38,652 nucleotides of DNA, taken from NCBI GenBank assembly GCA_035620395.1, contig DASPGW010000138.1, forward strand, positions 1 through 38,652, in the 5' to 3' direction. A program made the translations under genes and the position numbers. This DNA comes from Desulfuromonadales bacterium. GTDB lineage: Bacteria > Desulfobacterota > Desulfuromonadia > Desulfuromonadales > DASPGW01. The notes below the pieces were generated by a model. The model saw only the letters and a program-made list of their open reading frames with translations, had not been told where the DNA came from and ran no database searches. How positions within the stretch are numbered: position 1 is the first letter of the stretch; every line of letters starts with the position of its first letter. This document shows, one piece after another, positions 7,664-15,520 of this stretch.

Positions 7664-7943
7664 TTTTCCGACCCTCGCCTTGCCGGAAAAGCAGAATGGT
7701 TTTGCCGAGCACCTGGGCAACGGTCGAACCGGTCTTCTCGGCCAGGATTGGCGCTGCCTCCCGGCGGTCGAGCGGGCACCCTTCCTGAAGCTTAACCTTG
7801 ATCAGTTCGTGCGTCGCCAGGGCTTCTTCGAGGGAGGCGAGGACGGCGTCGCTGAGTGCTTCCTTGCCGATCATGACGACCGGCTGAAGATGATGGCCGA
7901 GGCCGCGCAGGAAGCGGACCTGCTTGCCGGTCAATTGCTGCAT
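7650..7943 (-). CDS. yhbY: Ribosome assembly RNA-binding protein YhbY (CRM domain)
   Basis: A 97-residue single CRM domain protein that associates with pre-50S ribosomal particles. Characteristic segments are LTGKQVRFLRGLGHHLQPVV, IGKEALSDAV, HELIKVKL and VAQVLGKTILLFRQ. The usual GxxG loop is represented by IGKEALSD. AAGGAG lies eight bases before the ATG, and a -10-like TATAAT is at 7984-7989 on the minus strand with no good -35. Its 3' end overlaps the end of the GGDEF-EAL gene on the other strand. Confidence 0.92.
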   Translation of the reverse strand: MQQLTGKQVRFLRGLGHHLQPVVMIGKEALSDAVLASLEEALATHELIKVKLQEGCPLDRREAAPILAEKTGSTVAQVLGKTILLFRQGEGRKINLP

Positions 7944-8030
7944 CTGTTTTCTCCTTGTGGGTATGGTGAGTCGGAAGTCAGGGATTATAGCGGCAATTGC
8001 GGCGGCAGAAAAGAAAAAGGTGGGTGAGCC

Positions 8031-8459
8031 CTATCTTCGGGCAGGATCTTTTTTGCACGATTCCACCATAAAGCGCACCGCCTCCCCGATCTGCACGTCG
8101 CTCAGGTTGCGGTCGCCGCCCCGCGGCGGATGCACCCCCTGATTCCCCTGGTAGCCTTTGATGGCGTTTCGAACCAGGTTGTTTAGGCCGGTGGGGATGC
8201 GTACTTTCCAGGCTTCCCGGTCGCCAAGTTTCGGGGCGCCGGAAATCCCCTTGTCGTGACAGCGGACGCAGACCCGACGGTAGACCGTCTCTCCCTCTGC
8301 CAGCACGCTTTTCCGCCCGTCACCGGTCAGGGCCTCGGTGGTGGGCGGCAGCTCGCTTTCCCTGGGCCGGGTCGACGGCGGATCCTCCCGAGGTTCACCG
8401 ACTGCTGGTGTGGTAACGAGGAGCAGCAGTACGACCTTCAGTAGAAGGGAGCGGGTCAT
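8031..8459 (-). CDS. Periplasmic c-type cytochrome, c5-like, axial Met replaced by His
   Basis: 142 residues starting at ATG 8459, which has GGAG seven bases upstream; the frame is open further upstream but overlaps the neighbouring cytochrome. A signal peptide (about 1-21, VTTPAVG) is followed by a Pro/Thr-rich linker and one heme site, CVRCH (64-68). The domain aligns along its length with the adjacent cytochrome: GAPKLGDREAW, NAIKGYQGNQGVHPPRGG, LSDVQIGEAVRFMVE. In c5-type cytochromes the sixth ligand is the Met of VMPPKGG. Here the same position is His110 (VHPPRGG), suggesting His/His ligation. An additional Cys135 is present. It is probably a tandem-duplicate partner in periplasmic electron transfer. 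Confidence 0.9.
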   Translation of the reverse strand: MTRSLLLKVVLLLLVTTPAVGEPREDPPSTRPRESELPPTTEALTGDGRKSVLAEGETVYRRVCVRCHDKGISGAPKLGDREAWKVRIPTGLNNLVRNAIKGYQGNQGVHPPRGGDRNLSDVQIGEAVRFMVESCKKDPARR

Positions 8460-8481
8460 CGAGATTCTCCGAGGCCGGCAG

Positions 8482-8973
8482 TTAGCGGCTCTGAATGACC
8501 ATGTAGCGAACGGCGGCCTCGACCTCGGCGTTTGAGAGACCGGGGGCACCGCCTTTGGGCGGCATGACCCCCTTGTCGCCGGTGAAGCCCTTGATGGCGT
8601 GGTTGAACAGGGTCTGCATCCCCTTGGCGATCAGGGGATTCCAGGTTTCCTGGTCGCCGATCTTCGGAGCGCCTGCGATCCCCGGGCCGTGACAGGCGAC
8701 GCAGACCTTGTTGAACACTAATTCCCCATCGGGTTCTGCGGCGGTTTCGATCGGTATTTTGCCGGCCATCCCGCCGGACATCTGGACTGACGTGTCCCCG
8801 GTTATCGCCGCCGCCTGCTGCGTCGGGGTCTGAACGGGCCGGATCGTCTGGACCGGTTCGTTCCTGAACTTTTCTTTCGGCGTGGTCGCTTCCTGCTGCT
8901 GGCTGCAGGCAGGCAGCAGCACATTCAAGCAGAGAACAGCAGCCAGCATGCGATTGATCGGTTTCATCTTCAT
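8482..8973 (-). CDS. Lipoprotein c-type cytochrome, c5-like
   Basis: 163-residue monoheme cytochrome with a lipoprotein signal (lipobox LLPAC, Cys23), so it is probably anchored to a membrane facing the periplasm. A low-complexity Gln/Pro/Thr linker (about 24-80) precedes the cytochrome domain, with CVACH at 91-95 and the methionine ligand Met137 in GVMPPKGG. The C-terminal LSNAEVEAAVRYMVIQS matches the family. It lies 22 bases upstream of its paralogue at 8031-8459, and the two are presumably one operon. This copy keeps the standard His/Met ligand set and is the natural reference for its divergent neighbour. Confidence 0.93.
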   Translation of the reverse strand: MKMKPINRMLAAVLCLNVLLPACSQQQEATTPKEKFRNEPVQTIRPVQTPTQQAAAITGDTSVQMSGGMAGKIPIETAAEPDGELVFNKVCVACHGPGIAGAPKIGDQETWNPLIAKGMQTLFNHAIKGFTGDKGVMPPKGGAPGLSNAEVEAAVRYMVIQSR

Positions 8974-9126
8974 GGTTGGTTCTCAGCAGATAAAGATTGC
9001 GGGTTAACTTAAATGATTACCGTACCGGCGACGGAATGCAAGGTGGCAGACATTGACGCAGTGGTGAAGTTACGGCTGGCAGTGGCAATTGCGGGGCCGG
9101 CATGTGTGCAGGGAGGAGAGAGAAGC

Positions 9127-9210
9127 ATGAGCGTTCGAATGGCTATGCCGTGCGAAAACAGCGGCGGCCGCATCGTCTTCGCCGCGGTCGGCACGACCCT
9201 CGAGTTCTGA
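9127..9210 (+). CDS. Possible 27-residue small protein
   Basis: A short frame, MSVRMAMPCENSGGRIVFAA onward to residue 27, is preceded by a strong ribosome site, GGAGGAG (9112-9118), eight bases before the ATG. The same frame is open from an ATG at 9013 (65 codons), but that start has no ribosome site. It ends 17 bases before the convergent DUF748 gene stop. I recognise no family. The strong Shine-Dalgarno is the only real support, and the rest of the 8974-9227 gap shows nothing else. Confidence 0.25.
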   Translation: MSVRMAMPCENSGGRIVFAAVGTTLEF

Positions 9211-9227
9211 TCTCGCTTGGCAGCCTG

Positions 9228-12200
9228 TTACGGCGCCGCCACACTGAATTCTACCCGGTTGCCGCCGGTTCCCGCCCTTTCTGCCGACTGGAAGACGTCG
9301 ACCTGCTTCTGGAATATCCGTTCCGATGGCACTCCCTCAGTCTCGACCAGGAAACTGCGCACTGCAGCTCCCCTCCCCCAGGCGAGCGCCTTGAGCTCTG
9401 TCTCTCCCACTGCGGAATTGGCCAGGATCAATTTGCGCATCTCGGCGTCGGGGAGGCTTTTGGACAGGCCGATGAAATTGCGGGGTTTGGGAAAATCCGC
9501 TTTTTTGTAGACTGCCTCCAGGTATTTCGTCTCTTCCTCCGGAGCAATCTGAATTGCCTCGGCAGTCGCTCCGGGCGCCAATTCACCGCTCTTCACCAGG
9601 TCGAGGTACTTTTCCCGCCGCATTCTTTGTGCCAGCAATTCCTCGCGATATCCTTCGGGGTCCCGCTCACGATCGGCATAACCCATTACTTCTAGCTTCA
9701 GGGCCGGACGGTCCTTGAGCGCCGAAGCCAATTTTGCGAGTTTTTCCTGCTCGGGCCCGGAAAGGCGGACCGATCCGTAGGGAAAGGATATGAAGCTGAA
9801 TTCCTCGACGCCGCCGAACGTCGAGGTGAGCAGGGCGATCGGTGAGGTCGCGGCCTTGACCAGCAGATTTTTCAGGACCTGCCAGACCAGACCCCAGATG
9901 CTGAATTGCGGATCGTCGGTGCGGCCGGTGACCGGCAGATCGAGATGGATCTCCCCTTTGCGGTCCTTGAGCAGGGCGATGGCGAGGCGTACCGGAAGAC
10001 TGGTGGCGTCTTCGCTTTCGACGGGCTCGCCGAAAGTGAATTGATCGAGGAAGATGCGGTTGCGGCTCTCCAGTCGGTGGTTCTCGATATGATAGTCAAG
10101 GTCGAGGAAGAGTTTCCCCTTCTCCACGAGATAGCCCAGGTAGCGGCCAGTGTAGGGGCTCGCCGGCGACAGCTCGATGTCGGAGACGCGTACCTTGAGA
10201 TCGAGGTACAGGCTCTCGCGAAGCGGGTCGACGAAGCCGGTAATGCTCAGCGGCGACTCGTTCCGGAGATTGCCGCGCAGGTCGACCTCGGCCGGCTTTC
10301 CCCTTGCCGTGGACATATTGCCGATCCTGCCGCCCAGGTTGAGCATCTGGACCTGGTAAATGGGGCTCATGTGCCGGTCGGTGAAGTCGATGGTTCCCTT
10401 CTGGAGAGTGAAGGCATCGATGGCAATATCCGGCTGCTGGGCAGACTCTGGTTCGAATTCCGCCGTGGATGCCGGGGAGGGGGGAGTTTCATCGCCGGCA
10501 CCGCCGCCAAAAGCGCGCTGCAGATTGATGGAGCCGTCGGGGTTGATGATCACTCTGGCCCGAAAGTCGTTCAAGGCGACTTCGCCGATGTGCAGCGCGA
10601 GGGGGGAGAGGGTGAGCTGCACTTTATCGAGCTGCAGGCTTTCCCAGAGCAGCAGATCGTCGCCGGAGAGAGTCTCTGTGGCATAGAAGTCATGCACGCC
10701 AAGGCTGCCGTCGATTTTCCCGCTCAGGCCGGACTTGGCCTCCTGCAGTTCGAAGTTGAGACCGGCGTCGAGGTCGGCGGAGACCAACCCCACGTGGAAG
10801 TTTTCCGGCAGGTAGGGATTGACGCCGATCAGGGGGATGCTCCGCAGGCGGAGCCGCCCGGTGATGTCGAGGGGAACGGCCCGGCCGGCAGCGGAGAGGT
10901 CGAGCACCCCGCGCCTGCCATAGGCGGCGCTCGCGGTGAACGAGTCGAAGGCCGGGCCGGGAGAATGCAGCCCGGCCAGATCGAGAGCGATGTTGCGCAG
11001 GATAAAAGCTGGCTGTTCCGGCAGCATCCCGTCGGTGAAGGCGACATTGAAGCCGGCTGCGGAGATCCGGCCGATCCGCCAGGAAAATGGTCTCTCCTCT
11101 GTTTCTTCCGGAGGTTGATCGGCGGTGGGAGCCGCTCGCTGCAGGGAGAGGGGAGAGAGAGCGCCATCGGCATCGCGAGAGAATCGCAGCTCCCCGCTTT
11201 CCACCTGGACCGTGCCGATCTCGGCTCGCCGCTCGCCGCTGTCAACGGCGATGCCGCCGACGGCAAGGCGTTTCAGGCGCATACCGTCACCGCCACCGAA
11301 GGCGAGGGTGAAATCGCGCAGGGTGAACGTGCCGTTTCTCAGTCGCACCGCGCCCTCTGCACCCAGTTCAACCTCGGCGGCGGCGTTCAGGGTGCCGGCG
11401 GGGGGACGGGGGAGGGCGGCAGCGAGGTAGGGGAAGTAGGGTTCCAGCGGGAGCCCCGCCGCCTCGATCTTGATGGCGGCGGCAAGGGGCTGAAAGGCAA
11501 AACTGCCCGAGATGGCGATGGTCTCGCCTCGTTCCGATTCAAGAGCAAGGTTGAAAGGGCTGTTCTTGCCGGCATCGGTATCGAAGTCCTGCAGGTCGAA
11601 GCTGATCTCCTTGAGTTCGGTGGCAAAACCGTCATCGGGAAGCTCGTCGCGAAAGTGCAACATGCCGGCACGCATGCGGATGCTGCCGATTGTTACCTGC
11701 GGCGCACTGCCGGTGGCCTTCTCCTCGGTTTCGGCCGCGACGGCGCTGCTGACACCCGTGTCGGATGTGAGCCTTTGGTAGTTCCAGCCCCCCTGACGGT
11801 TGCGGTTGAGGGTCACTTCGAGCCCGTAGATGATGATTTCCTTCAGGTCGATTCGGCCGGAAAACGGCTCGGATCCGGCCAGGTTCACTTTGCCCAGGGG
11901 CAGGAAGCAAAGAGGAGCCCCGCTCCGCTCGCTCAGTTTCAAGCCGGTGAGGGTGACATCCCCGGTCAGCGCAACCTGCGGACCGGCATCACGAGTCACC
12001 CGGTAGCTTATTTTCAGGTCGGTGGAGAGATGCCCGGTTTCGGTTCGTATCGGCAGTTGGGCCGGCAGATAGGCGGCGTATTCGGGGAGGTCGAGGTTGA
12101 CTATGTTGATGTCGACCGTCGCTTCGACGGCGTCGGCAAAGGGCTTGAGCTTCCCCTCAAAAGTGAAAGGTGCGTCGTTGACCGAGGCGCTCAAATGAGG

Positions 12201-12776
12201 CGAGACGTATTCGTCGGCGAGATAGGCGACGTTGCCAACGAAAGGGACGGCAAGTTGCAGATCGCGCACGCGGTGCTGTGCGGCCGGCATTACCGCCTGG
12301 TCGATGAATTCGATGGAACCGTCGGCAACAGTGATGTTGTTGAGCGAAAAACGCAGCGGCTCTCTCTCTTCGCCCGTCGGTTGCGGCGGCCCCTCGCTGC
12401 CGAGGGCGAGGAGATCGGAGAAGTTGTAGACATTGGCGGCGGTCCGCACCAGGCGCACCGACGGTCTCTCCAGGCGTAACTCTTTGACGATCAGTGCCCG
12501 TTCCATCAGCGAACGGGCGCTCAAATTGAGGCGCAATCGTTCGAAAGCGACGAAGGGGAGGGTGTCGGGATCGGCGAGGGCGAAGCCGTGAATCTCGATG
12601 GAAAGGGTGAGGGGATTGATTCTGATCCGCTCGATTGTCAGGGTGCGTTCGGTACGGGCGGCGACCCACTGGACCACCCGGTCGCGGACGATGTCCGGAC
12701 CAGCCAGGACGATGAGCGCGAGAAGTGCAGCAACGGCCACCGCGGTTGCAGCCGCAACGCGTTTCCATCTTTTCAT
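9228..12776 (-). CDS. DUF748/AsmA-like large envelope protein
   Basis: 1182 residues. An N-terminal membrane anchor (about 6-27, AAATAVAVAALLALIVLAG) is followed by ARTERTLTIERIRINPLTLS, the usual opening of DUF748 proteins, and a long series of beta-rich AsmA-type repeats (about 40-950) with recurring INxxDG or VxLSGxxxL-like strands. The last 190 residues contain an OmpA-like segment (SVRLSGPEQEKLAKLASALK, then LEVMGYADRERDPEGY). AsmA-family giants are thought to bridge the periplasm and move phospholipids between membranes, so that role is by analogy only. The ATG at 12776 has GGGAG upstream. It stands alone, convergent with small genes. A long plus-strand frame across it is a shadow. Confidence 0.87.
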   Translation of the reverse strand: MKRWKRVAAATAVAVAALLALIVLAGPDIVRDRVVQWVAARTERTLTIERIRINPLTLSIEIHGFALADPDTLPFVAFERLRLNLSARSLMERALIVKELRLERPSVRLVRTAANVYNFSDLLALGSEGPPQPTGEEREPLRFSLNNITVADGSIEFIDQAVMPAAQHRVRDLQLAVPFVGNVAYLADEYVSPHLSASVNDAPFTFEGKLKPFADAVEATVDINIVNLDLPEYAAYLPAQLPIRTETGHLSTDLKISYRVTRDAGPQVALTGDVTLTGLKLSERSGAPLCFLPLGKVNLAGSEPFSGRIDLKEIIIYGLEVTLNRNRQGGWNYQRLTSDTGVSSAVAAETEEKATGSAPQVTIGSIRMRAGMLHFRDELPDDGFATELKEISFDLQDFDTDAGKNSPFNLALESERGETIAISGSFAFQPLAAAIKIEAAGLPLEPYFPYLAAALPRPPAGTLNAAAEVELGAEGAVRLRNGTFTLRDFTLAFGGGDGMRLKRLAVGGIAVDSGERRAEIGTVQVESGELRFSRDADGALSPLSLQRAAPTADQPPEETEERPFSWRIGRISAAGFNVAFTDGMLPEQPAFILRNIALDLAGLHSPGPAFDSFTASAAYGRRGVLDLSAAGRAVPLDITGRLRLRSIPLIGVNPYLPENFHVGLVSADLDAGLNFELQEAKSGLSGKIDGSLGVHDFYATETLSGDDLLLWESLQLDKVQLTLSPLALHIGEVALNDFRARVIINPDGSINLQRAFGGGAGDETPPSPASTAEFEPESAQQPDIAIDAFTLQKGTIDFTDRHMSPIYQVQMLNLGGRIGNMSTARGKPAEVDLRGNLRNESPLSITGFVDPLRESLYLDLKVRVSDIELSPASPYTGRYLGYLVEKGKLFLDLDYHIENHRLESRNRIFLDQFTFGEPVESEDATSLPVRLAIALLKDRKGEIHLDLPVTGRTDDPQFSIWGLVWQVLKNLLVKAATSPIALLTSTFGGVEEFSFISFPYGSVRLSGPEQEKLAKLASALKDRPALKLEVMGYADRERDPEGYREELLAQRMRREKYLDLVKSGELAPGATAEAIQIAPEEETKYLEAVYKKADFPKPRNFIGLSKSLPDAEMRKLILANSAVGETELKALAWGRGAAVRSFLVETEGVPSERIFQKQVDVFQSAERAGTGGNRVEFSVAAP

Positions 12777-12964
12777 GAGGGCTCCCGGCGGGGCTTGTAA
12801 TAGCGGATTTGCTTTTATTCTAGCAGTTTATTCGCTGCTCGCAGTTCCGAGGCAGGAATCCGGCTGCTTTCAAGGTACGCCTGAAGGGAGGGCGGCGGTT
12901 ACTCCCGGGGCGTGGGAAAGGGTATGATAATAACAAACATAACGGCCTTTGCGGAGGTTTTCCG

Positions 12965-13360
12965 ATGCCTACTCGCGCCGACCTGGCCAGAATCCATATC
13001 GCAAAAAAGGAGTTGGGGCTCGACGACGCCACATATCGCGGAGTTCTCCGGGATCGCTACCGCAAGGAGTCGGCGGCGTATCTAACCCCATGGGAGGCCA
13101 CCGACCTCATCGAACTGTTCCGGCAGAAAGGGTGGAGGCCCGTCTCCTTTGGACAGCTAGGCCTGATACATGTTCTGTGGCGCAAACTCGAGGCTGCCGG
13201 TGTACTCGAACATGGCGGGGAGGAGGCACTGACGGGCTTTGTTGAGCACGCCACCGGCAAAAGCGGCCTGCGCCGGCTCACTGTGCGCGAGGCAAGCCGG
13301 GTAATCGAGATGTTGAAGAAGTGGCTGGAGCGGGCCGAGGGAGAGGGCGCGAGGCATTGA
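12965..13360 (+). CDS. Mu GemA/Gp16-like protein (DUF1018)
   Basis: 131 residues resembling the phage Mu GemA (Gp16) regulatory protein family: the opening RADLARIHIAKKELGLDDAT, YRGVLRDRYRKESAAYLTPW, then a second helical half with FGQLGLIHVLWRKLEAAG and LTVREASRVIEMLKKWLER. In Mu-like phages GemA modulates host gene expression and DNA topology, and it normally sits in an early-gene block. No transposase A/B, portal or tail genes are near, so this is either a domesticated relic or an independent chromosomal family member. GGAGG lies eight bases before the ATG and a weak TATGAT is at 12923-12928. Confidence 0.8.
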   Translation: MPTRADLARIHIAKKELGLDDATYRGVLRDRYRKESAAYLTPWEATDLIELFRQKGWRPVSFGQLGLIHVLWRKLEAAGVLEHGGEEALTGFVEHATGKSGLRRLTVREASRVIEMLKKWLERAEGEGARH

Positions 13361-13472
13361 CAGGGGGAAGGGAGACGCGTATTGTAAGTGGCCTTATTTC
13401 ATGTGTTGATTCGGCAGGTTGGGATGGAATTCGGCCGGCGGCAGAAAAGATTTAAAGAAAGCACTCTGATCC

Positions 13473-13976
13473 ATGCTTCTCCACTGCACCCAGAAACTCG
13501 CCGCCAGGCTCGCGGATGTTTCCCCCGCGCCGCTTGTCGAAAAAAGTCCCCTTGGCAGCTGGCACGCCAATCTCTACCAGATCGACCGGCGGCAGTGCGT
13601 GCTTTTCTGCCATGACGATACCCGTTACATGCTCTTTCTGCCGGGGCTGAAAAAGCAGCATTTCGAGAATCTGGGCCGGTTGCATCGGGATATCTTCCTG
13701 ATGAGCCTGGCCGTCCACGGCGTGCCGGATGCCAAAATCATGCGGGTCGGAGTGGCTCTCGGGCCGGTTGTCTTCGATCGCGCCACCGACCGCTCGGTCC
13801 TCTCTTCCATGAATATTGCCATCGGCGACCTGGATGCCTATCTAGATGGAGTCGCCAACCTGCTGGAACTTGATCCGGCGGCTACCGCCTTACATCTCAA
13901 CAAGCGTCCCGTGACCGTCAGGGGCGCATGGCACTGGCCGGGCCGGGAAATGTTGGGGCAGGTGGCAAAACTGTGA
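13473..13976 (+). CDS. DUF6933-like hypothetical protein
   Basis: 167 residues with no signal peptide or membrane segment. The opening LLHCTQKLAARL and the following WHANLYQIDRRQCVLFCHDD resemble a family of small uncharacterised bacterial proteins (DUF6933), which I name with moderate certainty from the pattern alone. A later segment, LSSMNIAIGDLDAYLDG, fits the same family. No catalytic motif can be seen. The ribosome site is weak. A strong hairpin at 13987-14006 begins 11 bases after the stop, so it is probably transcribed as a single gene or with the GemA-like gene. Confidence 0.65.
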   Translation: MLLHCTQKLAARLADVSPAPLVEKSPLGSWHANLYQIDRRQCVLFCHDDTRYMLFLPGLKKQHFENLGRLHRDIFLMSLAVHGVPDAKIMRVGVALGPVVFDRATDRSVLSSMNIAIGDLDAYLDGVANLLELDPAATALHLNKRPVTVRGAWHWPGREMLGQVAKL

Positions 13977-13986
13977 CTTGGGCACG

Positions 13987-14010
13987 AGGGGAGGGTTGCC
14001 TCCCCTTATT
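13987..14010 (+). terminator. Rho-independent terminator after the DUF6933-like gene
   Basis: An 8-bp perfect stem, AGGGGAGG (13987-13994) with CCTCCCCT (13999-14006), has a GTTG loop and is followed by TTATTT. It lies in the short gap before the next gene and argues against that gene starting at the upstream codon 13978. Confidence 0.75.
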
Positions 14011-14028
14011 TCAATGCAAAGGAAAACC

Positions 14029-14388
14029 ATGAAAGGACGTACAATTCGCAGTTTCATTTACCACGGTGACCTGTGGCCGCTGGTTGATTTCTGGGCTGCC
14101 GAGACCGGTTTCGGTTTGCTGCATGGCGAGACATCCCGCCGCGTCTATCGGAAAGGCAAATGGTTCCTCATGGCCCCGGCATTTCTTGAGATTCGTCGCG
14201 AGCAGGGCAGGGTGACGATCGAAACCTGGGTCAAGGCAGATTTGTTCCTGGTGCTCAGTATTTTGAAGGGGAAAAAGCCCGAAACCGGAATCGAATCGGG
14301 TGGATTGACTGCCTCAGTGCCGCGGAAGCGGGCGCGGGAAGCTGTTAATCTATTGCTCAGGAGGTTGAACCAGAAACCGATTGCCTGA
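14029..14388 (+). CDS. Conserved-looking hypothetical protein (119 aa)
   Basis: I do not recognise a family. The start is put at ATG 14029 (MKGRTIRSFIYHGDLW) because AAAGGA lies about seven bases upstream and the longer frame from 13978 would run through a terminator hairpin. The protein is basic at its C terminus (PRKRAREAVNLLLRRL), rich in aromatic residues at its N terminus (YHGDLWPLVDFWAAETGFG), and has no signal peptide. A middle segment, VTIETWVKADLFLVLSIL, could be an amphipathic strand or helix region. It is flanked by terminator-like hairpins on both sides, so it is likely monocistronic. Confidence 0.72.
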   Translation: MKGRTIRSFIYHGDLWPLVDFWAAETGFGLLHGETSRRVYRKGKWFLMAPAFLEIRREQGRVTIETWVKADLFLVLSILKGKKPETGIESGGLTASVPRKRAREAVNLLLRRLNQKPIA

Positions 14389-14405
14389 ATCTCTTCAGTC
14401 CGCAT

Positions 14406-14425
14406 AGGGGGGAGGTCCCCCTTTT
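14406..14425 (+). terminator. Short terminator-like hairpin before the PPIase gene
   Basis: AGGGGG (14406-14411) pairs with CCCCCT (14417-14422) around a GAGGT loop, followed by four T. The T tract is short, so termination would be partial. Confidence 0.55.
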
Positions 14426-14451
14426 GCCAACCAACTTCATAAGGAGCTCTT

Positions 14452-14730
14452 ATGCCCACTGCAACCGCCCGACACATCCTCGTGGCCACCGAAGCCGAAT
14501 GCCTGCAGCTCAAAGCCGAAATCGAAGCCGGCGCCGATTTTGCCGAGGTGGCCAGGAACAGCTCCTCCTGTCCTTCGCGCATGCGGGGCGGCGATCTTGG
14601 GGCCTTCGTCCCGGGGCAGATGGTCAGGGAATTCGACGAAGTTGTCTTCTCCGGCGAGGTGGGCAAGGTGCTGGGTCCGGTCAAGACACAGTTCGGCTAT
14701 CATCTGATTGAGATCACCAAACGCTGGTAG
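14452..14730 (+). CDS. Parvulin-type peptidyl-prolyl cis-trans isomerase (PpiC-like)
   Basis: A 92-residue single parvulin domain that isomerises peptidyl-prolyl bonds. The sequence shows the parvulin fold markers: ARHILVATEAEC at the first strand, IEAGADFAEVARNSSSCPSR, GGDLGAFVPGQMV, EFDEVVFSGEVGKV, and the closing VKTQFGYHLIEITKR. No signal peptide or extra domains are present, so it is a cytoplasmic stand-alone PpiC form like E. coli PpiC. A clear AAGGAG sits seven bases before the ATG. Its neighbours give no substrate hint. Confidence 0.93.
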   Translation: MPTATARHILVATEAECLQLKAEIEAGADFAEVARNSSSCPSRMRGGDLGAFVPGQMVREFDEVVFSGEVGKVLGPVKTQFGYHLIEITKRW

Positions 14731-14835
14731 CGGAGGTCTCAGGAAATAAATTCTTTTTAAATTCAAATATTTTTGTGCGTATAAAGAGATTTTACTTTAA
14801 CGAATTGACGCAACAAACCTGACAAGGAGGACGCC

Positions 14836-15366
14836 ATGGACAACCGCTACATCATGACCGCCTTTGGCCAGGACCGGCCGGGGATCGTCGCCGACGTGAC
14901 CAAGCTGCTGTTCGAAAACGGCTGCAACCTCGAAGAGACCACCATGACCCTGCTGGCAGACGAGTTCACCCTCATTCTGCTCTTCACCTGCCAGAACCGG
15001 GATGTCGAGGAGTTGCTGCAGCGTGAGTGCCGCCGGCTGGAGCGGGACAAGGACATCTCTGCCTTCCTGCGGCCGCTGCAGAAACGCCAGACGGCGAAGC
15101 GCGGCGACTTCGCTTCCTGCGTGCTGCACGTCGAGGGGGAGGACCAGGCGGGGATCGTCTACAAGGTCAGCCAGTACCTGGCTGAGCACGGCCTGAACAT
15201 CTGCAATCTGCAATCGACTGTCAAGGCCTCCCCGGATAGCGGCAGCGCCATCTATATGATGGACATCCACATCCAGGTTCCCGAGGGAGTCTTGATGGAG
15301 GACGTGGAAGTCGGGCTGTCGGCGGTCGCCGACGAGCTGCATGTCGACATCAGCCTCTCCAGGTAG
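14836..15366 (+). CDS. Double-ACT-domain protein, glycine cleavage repressor (GcvR)-like
   Basis: 176 residues made of two ACT domains: first MTAFGQDRPGIVADVTKLLF (about 7-80), then VLHVEGEDQAGIVYKVSQYL (about 100-176). Both have the ligand-binding Asp-x-x-Gly-Ile element, as in GcvR-type regulators and in stand-alone amino-acid sensors. There is no DNA-binding domain, so any regulatory action must be through protein or small-molecule contact. No gcv genes are adjacent. A strong AAGGAGG lies seven bases before the ATG. The upstream AT-rich gap contains TATAAA (14780-14785) but no clear -35. Confidence 0.87.
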   Translation: MDNRYIMTAFGQDRPGIVADVTKLLFENGCNLEETTMTLLADEFTLILLFTCQNRDVEELLQRECRRLERDKDISAFLRPLQKRQTAKRGDFASCVLHVEGEDQAGIVYKVSQYLAEHGLNICNLQSTVKASPDSGSAIYMMDIHIQVPEGVLMEDVEVGLSAVADELHVDISLSR

Positions 15367-15483
15367 CAGACCGCCGGGGGCGGCTCGACGAACTGGTTTT
15401 CGGCTGCTACGTATTCATTCTGTCGGCAGGAGATAACCCCCGGACGACTGGACGTTTTTCGAAAATTTATCGGCCCCTTTTGC

Positions 15484-15489
15484 TATAAT
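15484..15489 (+). promoter_or_regulatory. Candidate -10 box of the hexapeptide-repeat gene
   Basis: A perfect TATAAT, preceded by TGC (an extended -10 arrangement one base off ideal), lies 169 bases before the start codon. No good -35 is found 16-18 bases upstream. If used, transcription would begin near 15496 and include the whole structured leader. Confidence 0.45.
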
Positions 15490-15520
15490 GGACTTAGAAG
15501 AGAAGATTTAATTCATCGGA

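Noticed and set aside
9906-12479. An 857-codon plus-strand open frame antisense to the DUF748 gene
   Set aside because: The minus-strand protein has a membrane anchor and family features; the plus-strand frame is low-complexity (Gly/Glu/Val) and has no domain.
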